Origin: Trichomonas vaginalis G3
Lineage: Eukaryota > Parabasalia > Trichomonadida > Trichomonadidae
Assembly (NCBI RefSeq): GCF_026262505.1
Contig: NC_067205.1
Span: 18,659,645 to 18,723,644 of the forward strand
Length of the DNA: 64,000 nucleotides
Direction: 5' to 3'
Under the pieces are notes generated by a model. That model had not been told where the DNA came from. It searched no databases and saw only the letters and a list, made by a program, of their open reading frames with translations. Below are positions 60,785-64,000 of the stretch, piece by piece. Made by a program: the position numbers and the translations under genes. Positions within the stretch are counted from its first letter, which is position 1. The number at the start of each line of letters is the position of its first letter.

Positions 60785-62145
60785 CACCCTTTCAATTTTT
60801 AAAATTGAATATATCTGTCAATAAGAGTTTTCATGACTTATAATTAAAGATATTATATTAGTGTAATATAAGCTATATTATTATATTATGATGTAGGGTG
60901 TAGCATTGCTAGAATGTTATTTGTAAATTTCACTATTATCAACTTTGAACGACATAATTCGTCCTATAAACAATAGGACTCTGTCATGTTGTAGGATATT
61001 AGTATAGTATATCATTTATATTAGTAAACATGACTTTTACTTCTCCCTGATTGAGTTATTTTTTCAACAAAGAAAAATGAAAAAGTTACTTTTTGACAAA
61101 ATCTAATAATAAGTGATCCATAATTTTATTATTAATAAACATGTTACTACATATTCTTTAGATATATCTAAACATCGAATAGCATTAGCTTCTTTCGATT
61201 TTTACCAAAGTATATAAAATTACCACCTGAAAAAAATTGACATATTTTGACCAAGAAGAAAAAACTTTTAGTTCCGCTCTGTCACTTTGTTAGCATGCTA
61301 GTGATGTTCATTATTATCTGATATGAATATAATTTAATATGAACTATTATATTATAGTTGAGATTGTGGGTCAAAACGTTTTTTTTGACAAGTATGTATT
61401 CAATTTTTCAAAAGTACATTCAAAAAATTGAATGATATCTCAACGTATAAGAAAAAACTTTTAGTTCCGCTCTGTCACTTTGTTAGAAAAATTATATAGT
61501 TTCTATCGACACTATCAGTATACCCAGCTGTGAAAGATATATTGAGGAATTAGGTTTGCAAGATTGTAATTTTTGATATTTTTTTCCAAATTGAGAGGAT
61601 TTTTGACGATAGAGTTGGAATATTTTTGAATAACAATTTCATTACCTTAAGCATTATAAAAATTTGAACAAATTTTATGACGTAATAGTATAAGTTATAA
61701 TTTATTAATTTCCAAAAGAAATGACCAAAAAATTCCTTTCCAATATGTTGAATCAAATCGATTTTATAAATATAATTTAAACCTTAAACTTGATTTTAAT
61801 AAAAGTGACATTTATTTACTTTCAATAACTTAATCCCAAAGTAAGAAGCTAATCCAATCATTTAAAAATGTTATAATTAACCACATGTTTATTCATTTAT
61901 GATATCATTATGCTTCAAAATCTATAATTATAAAATTCAAATTTTCTATTATCAAAAAATCTTTATTTGTCATATATCAAATAGAAAAGTTAACATATAT
62001 CATATTTCAAACTATAATATAGTTAAATTTCGAATCAGATATTATTTAAATTTCTTACAAGGTGGATGTATAAACAATCTAATGGTATATTTTTACTCCT
62101 CATTATCCACTCGTTCTAACTATATACAACAATCATGTGGGACTA
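60785..62145. other. AT-rich intergenic with a 36-bp direct repeat
   Basis: No gene is seen apart from chance frames of under 70 codons. The only structure noted is the direct repeat listed separately. Confidence 0.4.
61258..61486. repeat. direct repeat of 36 bp, 193 bp apart
   Basis: GAAAAAACTTTTAGTTCCGC and the following 16 bases occur at 61258-61293 and, identically by eye, at 61451-61486. No other copy was noticed in the window. Confidence 0.85.
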
Positions 62146-62343
62146 GAGCCTTAAATCAACAGCAAATATTTCATTTTGTAATTTTGAGAATTTAAAAGCA
62201 ATTACCTCAGTTATCACTCAGTTTTGGATGTGTTCAGGAAGAATTGACCGATGTAATTATATAAATAATTCTCAAGATAATGGAGATTCTTTTGGATTAA
62301 TTGATACTGATAATAATAGACTTGATATTTTGTTTAAAGATTG
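62146..62343 (+). pseudogene. second fragment of a beta-helix-like surface protein
   Basis: About 65 codons: STANISFCNFENLKAITSVI, then MCSGRIDRCNYINNSQDNGD and NRLDILFKD. The CNF...N and CNYINNS turns match the style of the fragment at 59.2-59.7 kb. It has no start and ends at a stop at 62341. A relic of the same gene family, or of the same gene, is likely. Confidence 0.45.
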
Positions 62344-63343
62344 AAGACTATGCCATACAGGCTTAAGTATACCATTAACAAACAAATCTTCTCGTCCATT
62401 TTTATCTAATAAAGTCCAAGAACTTGATATATTCATTCATCAGAAGAATAAGTTTATGAATATTTTAATCAATTATAATGGATGATTAAGCGTGACATGT
62501 CGAAATTTTAATTAACTTGTTTCTAATTAAATTATGATGGATATACTCCACATGATTGTACATTATAATTGATATGACTGTACTTAAACCAATATAATAA
62601 AGACTTCAATTCTGATCTTTAATGTAAGGATATCAATCGGTAAAAAGGTGAGAAAATTTCTAAAACACAAAAACAGAATTCTCAAAACGTTTTTTTTTCT
62701 GTCATTTTTTTGAAAAAAAATTTTAGAGATAAAATCCCACTATTAGTGTTTCACTATTACAGTTAATTCTCTGATATTATGAAGTTGTTACGTATTTAAT
62801 GTAGATGATTTTGATAAGAATTAAATTCTCTTTCAACGTTGACAATGTATCTTTGTATAAACTATAAATATCTGAATACAATATATATGGATTCTTCTTT
62901 TGTAAGAGAATTCGAATATTTAAAATTGTTCTAATGCTAAACAACCAATCTTACTAATAATTTCGACAAAATATTCTCCACATATAGTAGAATGATTGAA
63001 CCCATAAATGTGGAATGTTAATACCAAATATTTTTCTTCATATTCTCAAGAAATTCTAAAAATCAAATGTTTAAAATCCATAACCTTTCAATTTTGATGT
63101 ATGAATAAAAATGTTTAAAATAATATAATTCTATATGAAATAATATTTTTTGTGATTTTGGCGTAAATTTGAATTGAGAAGGGGGGTATCAAAAAATTGA
63201 GTGGATAAAAAATTTAACTCTGAAACATGAACTGAATTAAATTAAATACAACATTTTAATATTAATAAAATATTATTATTATAAAAAAAATATTTTTCAA
63301 AGCTCAAAGGTGTCATTTCTCATGGATGACCATCATCAGCTAT
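62344..63343. other. AT-rich intergenic, nothing recognised
   Basis: No coding stretch over 60 codons and no repeat noticed on either strand. Confidence 0.4.
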
Positions 63344-63420
63344 TCATTTGCTGATAAGGATACTGTGCATAGCATGATCCTGCCAATATTTGATGCTGCA
63401 CTATCCTTATCAGCAAATGA
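63344..63420. ncRNA. hairpin 1 of a cluster, 19-bp perfect arms
   Basis: TCATTTGCTGATAAGGATA at 63344-63362 returns as its exact complement at 63402-63420, with a 39-base loop that can pair further (GTGCAT / ATGCTGCAC). It could be a small-RNA precursor or a fold-back repeat; no sequence feature decides. Confidence 0.35.
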
Positions 63421-63467
63421 TTTCTGCGTTAAATCTCAATTTGGTCTTTCATGAGTGGTCTGCAGAT

Positions 63468-63540
63468 AAGAAGCGCAATGCTTATGCAGTATATGTGCTA
63501 TTCCATAGCATATAGACTGCATAAACATTGCTCTTCTCTT
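63468..63540. ncRNA. hairpin 2 of a cluster, about 33-bp imperfect arms, 5-base loop
   Basis: The arm 63468-63500 and the arm 63506-63540 pair around TTCCA, with several mismatches and two extra bases on the right. This long, imperfect stem with a tiny loop is the most miRNA-precursor-like of the four. Confidence 0.35.
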
Positions 63541-63611
63541 GATTAATTTACATGCACTATTTTACTTCTCTCTAGCCTGTTTAAGGTCGCAAATTGCGTT
63601 TTTACACAAAT

Positions 63612-63670
63612 ATAACAGAGTCCTTTCGAGATCTCTCATTGAATGACGTATCTCGAAAGAACTCTGTTAT
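63612..63670. ncRNA. hairpin 3 of a cluster, 21-bp arms with one mismatch
   Basis: ATAACAGAGTCCTTTCGAGAT at 63612-63632 is stated by position; its partner at 63650-63670 differs only at one C/T place. The loop is 17 bases. Confidence 0.35.
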
Positions 63671-63839
63671 AATGCAATCGACATATGTTCGCTGGCCAAT
63701 CATGGGCTAGGGAATGTAAATTTAGTCGAATAAGACGAAGTTCTTAAGAAGTTTCTCATTCAATTTTACTAAATATAAGCATTATATTATATGCAAATGG
63801 ACTTTTTGCAAAGTTAGTAGTTAAACATGTATATATATA

Positions 63840-63878
63840 TTCCTCCAAAGTTCTTTTAATTTCATTAAAAGGGAGGAA
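63840..63878. ncRNA. hairpin 4 of a cluster, interrupted stem
   Basis: TTCCTCC and CTTTTAAT pair with ATTAAAAG and GGAGGAA around a TTC loop; a 6-base bulge (AAAGTT) lies on the left arm. Confidence 0.3.
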
Positions 63879-63895
63879 AATTAAGTTTGAATTCT

Positions 63896-64000
63896 AGGAA
63901 GGAAGTTCACCATGGTGTTACCCCCCTCCTTTTTAAATTTAAATAGCGAGCCTTTTTGACTCAAACCCAAGTTCAAATTAATTGTTTTGAGGAAATATGT
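63896..64000. repeat. 105-bp repeat, copy 2, cut by the window end
   Basis: Counterpart of 59138-59242, starting AGGAAGGAAGTTCACCATGG. If copy 1 leads into a surface-protein gene, a second member of that family probably begins here and continues outside the window. Confidence 0.8.

Overview
The window looks like nuclear DNA of the parabasalid Trichomonas vaginalis. It is very AT-rich. The host genes have no visible introns, and some start a few bases after initiator-like TCAYWYWY boxes. It carries Polintons (Mavericks), a 1303-bp mariner matching the size and end structure of Tvmar1, and an rve-type DNA transposon of the kind reported from this genome. The host gene set also fits: a DUF3447-type ankyrin protein, a subtilisin-like membrane protease, a PP1-like phosphatase and an AAAP amino-acid transporter. 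Species assignment is inference from these families; no search could be run.

Layout. From 1 to about 13.55 kb lies Polinton 1, cut by the window edge on the left and without a recognisable right end. It holds protein-primed PolB, integrase, a 4 x 209-bp repeat, fibre-like genes, a packaging ATPase and small capsid-associated candidates. From 13948 to 17011 is an rve-transposase (IS481EU-like) transposon with very long inverted ends. From 17.0 to 37.1 kb is host DNA: a PARG/macro-like protein, a 1.05-kb TTAA-site element with a second TTAA element nested in it, a gene of unknown function, a decayed RING membrane protein, a decayed subtilisin, an ankyrin protein, an ARM-like solenoid, a long coiled coil and an amino-acid transporter. 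From 37153 to 56927 is Polinton 2, bounded by a perfect 6-bp duplication (TTGGAC) and 0.49-kb inverted ends. From 56.9 to 64.0 kb is host DNA: a PP1-like phosphatase, fragments of a beta-helix-like surface-protein family, a third TTAA element, and a run of four hairpins.

Polinton 2 is the centrepiece. It has an unknown 365-aa gene, PolB with an embedded HNH-like zinc motif, integrase, a KilA-N plus T5orf172-like protein, a prim-pol and an SF3 helicase, a fibre with a phage-collar-like C-terminus (split by the mariner), a large capsid candidate and paired amphipathic small proteins. Its replication and integration half is nearly identical to that of Polinton 1, but everything past the integrase differs. 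The switch falls at tandem repeats, and in Polinton 2 related repeats also flank the KilA-N and primase-helicase blocks. This suggests cassette exchange between Polintons around repeat blocks. Transposon stratigraphy is clear: Polinton 2 in host DNA, a MULE-like element in its left inverted end, TTAA elements inside that, and a mariner in the fibre gene.
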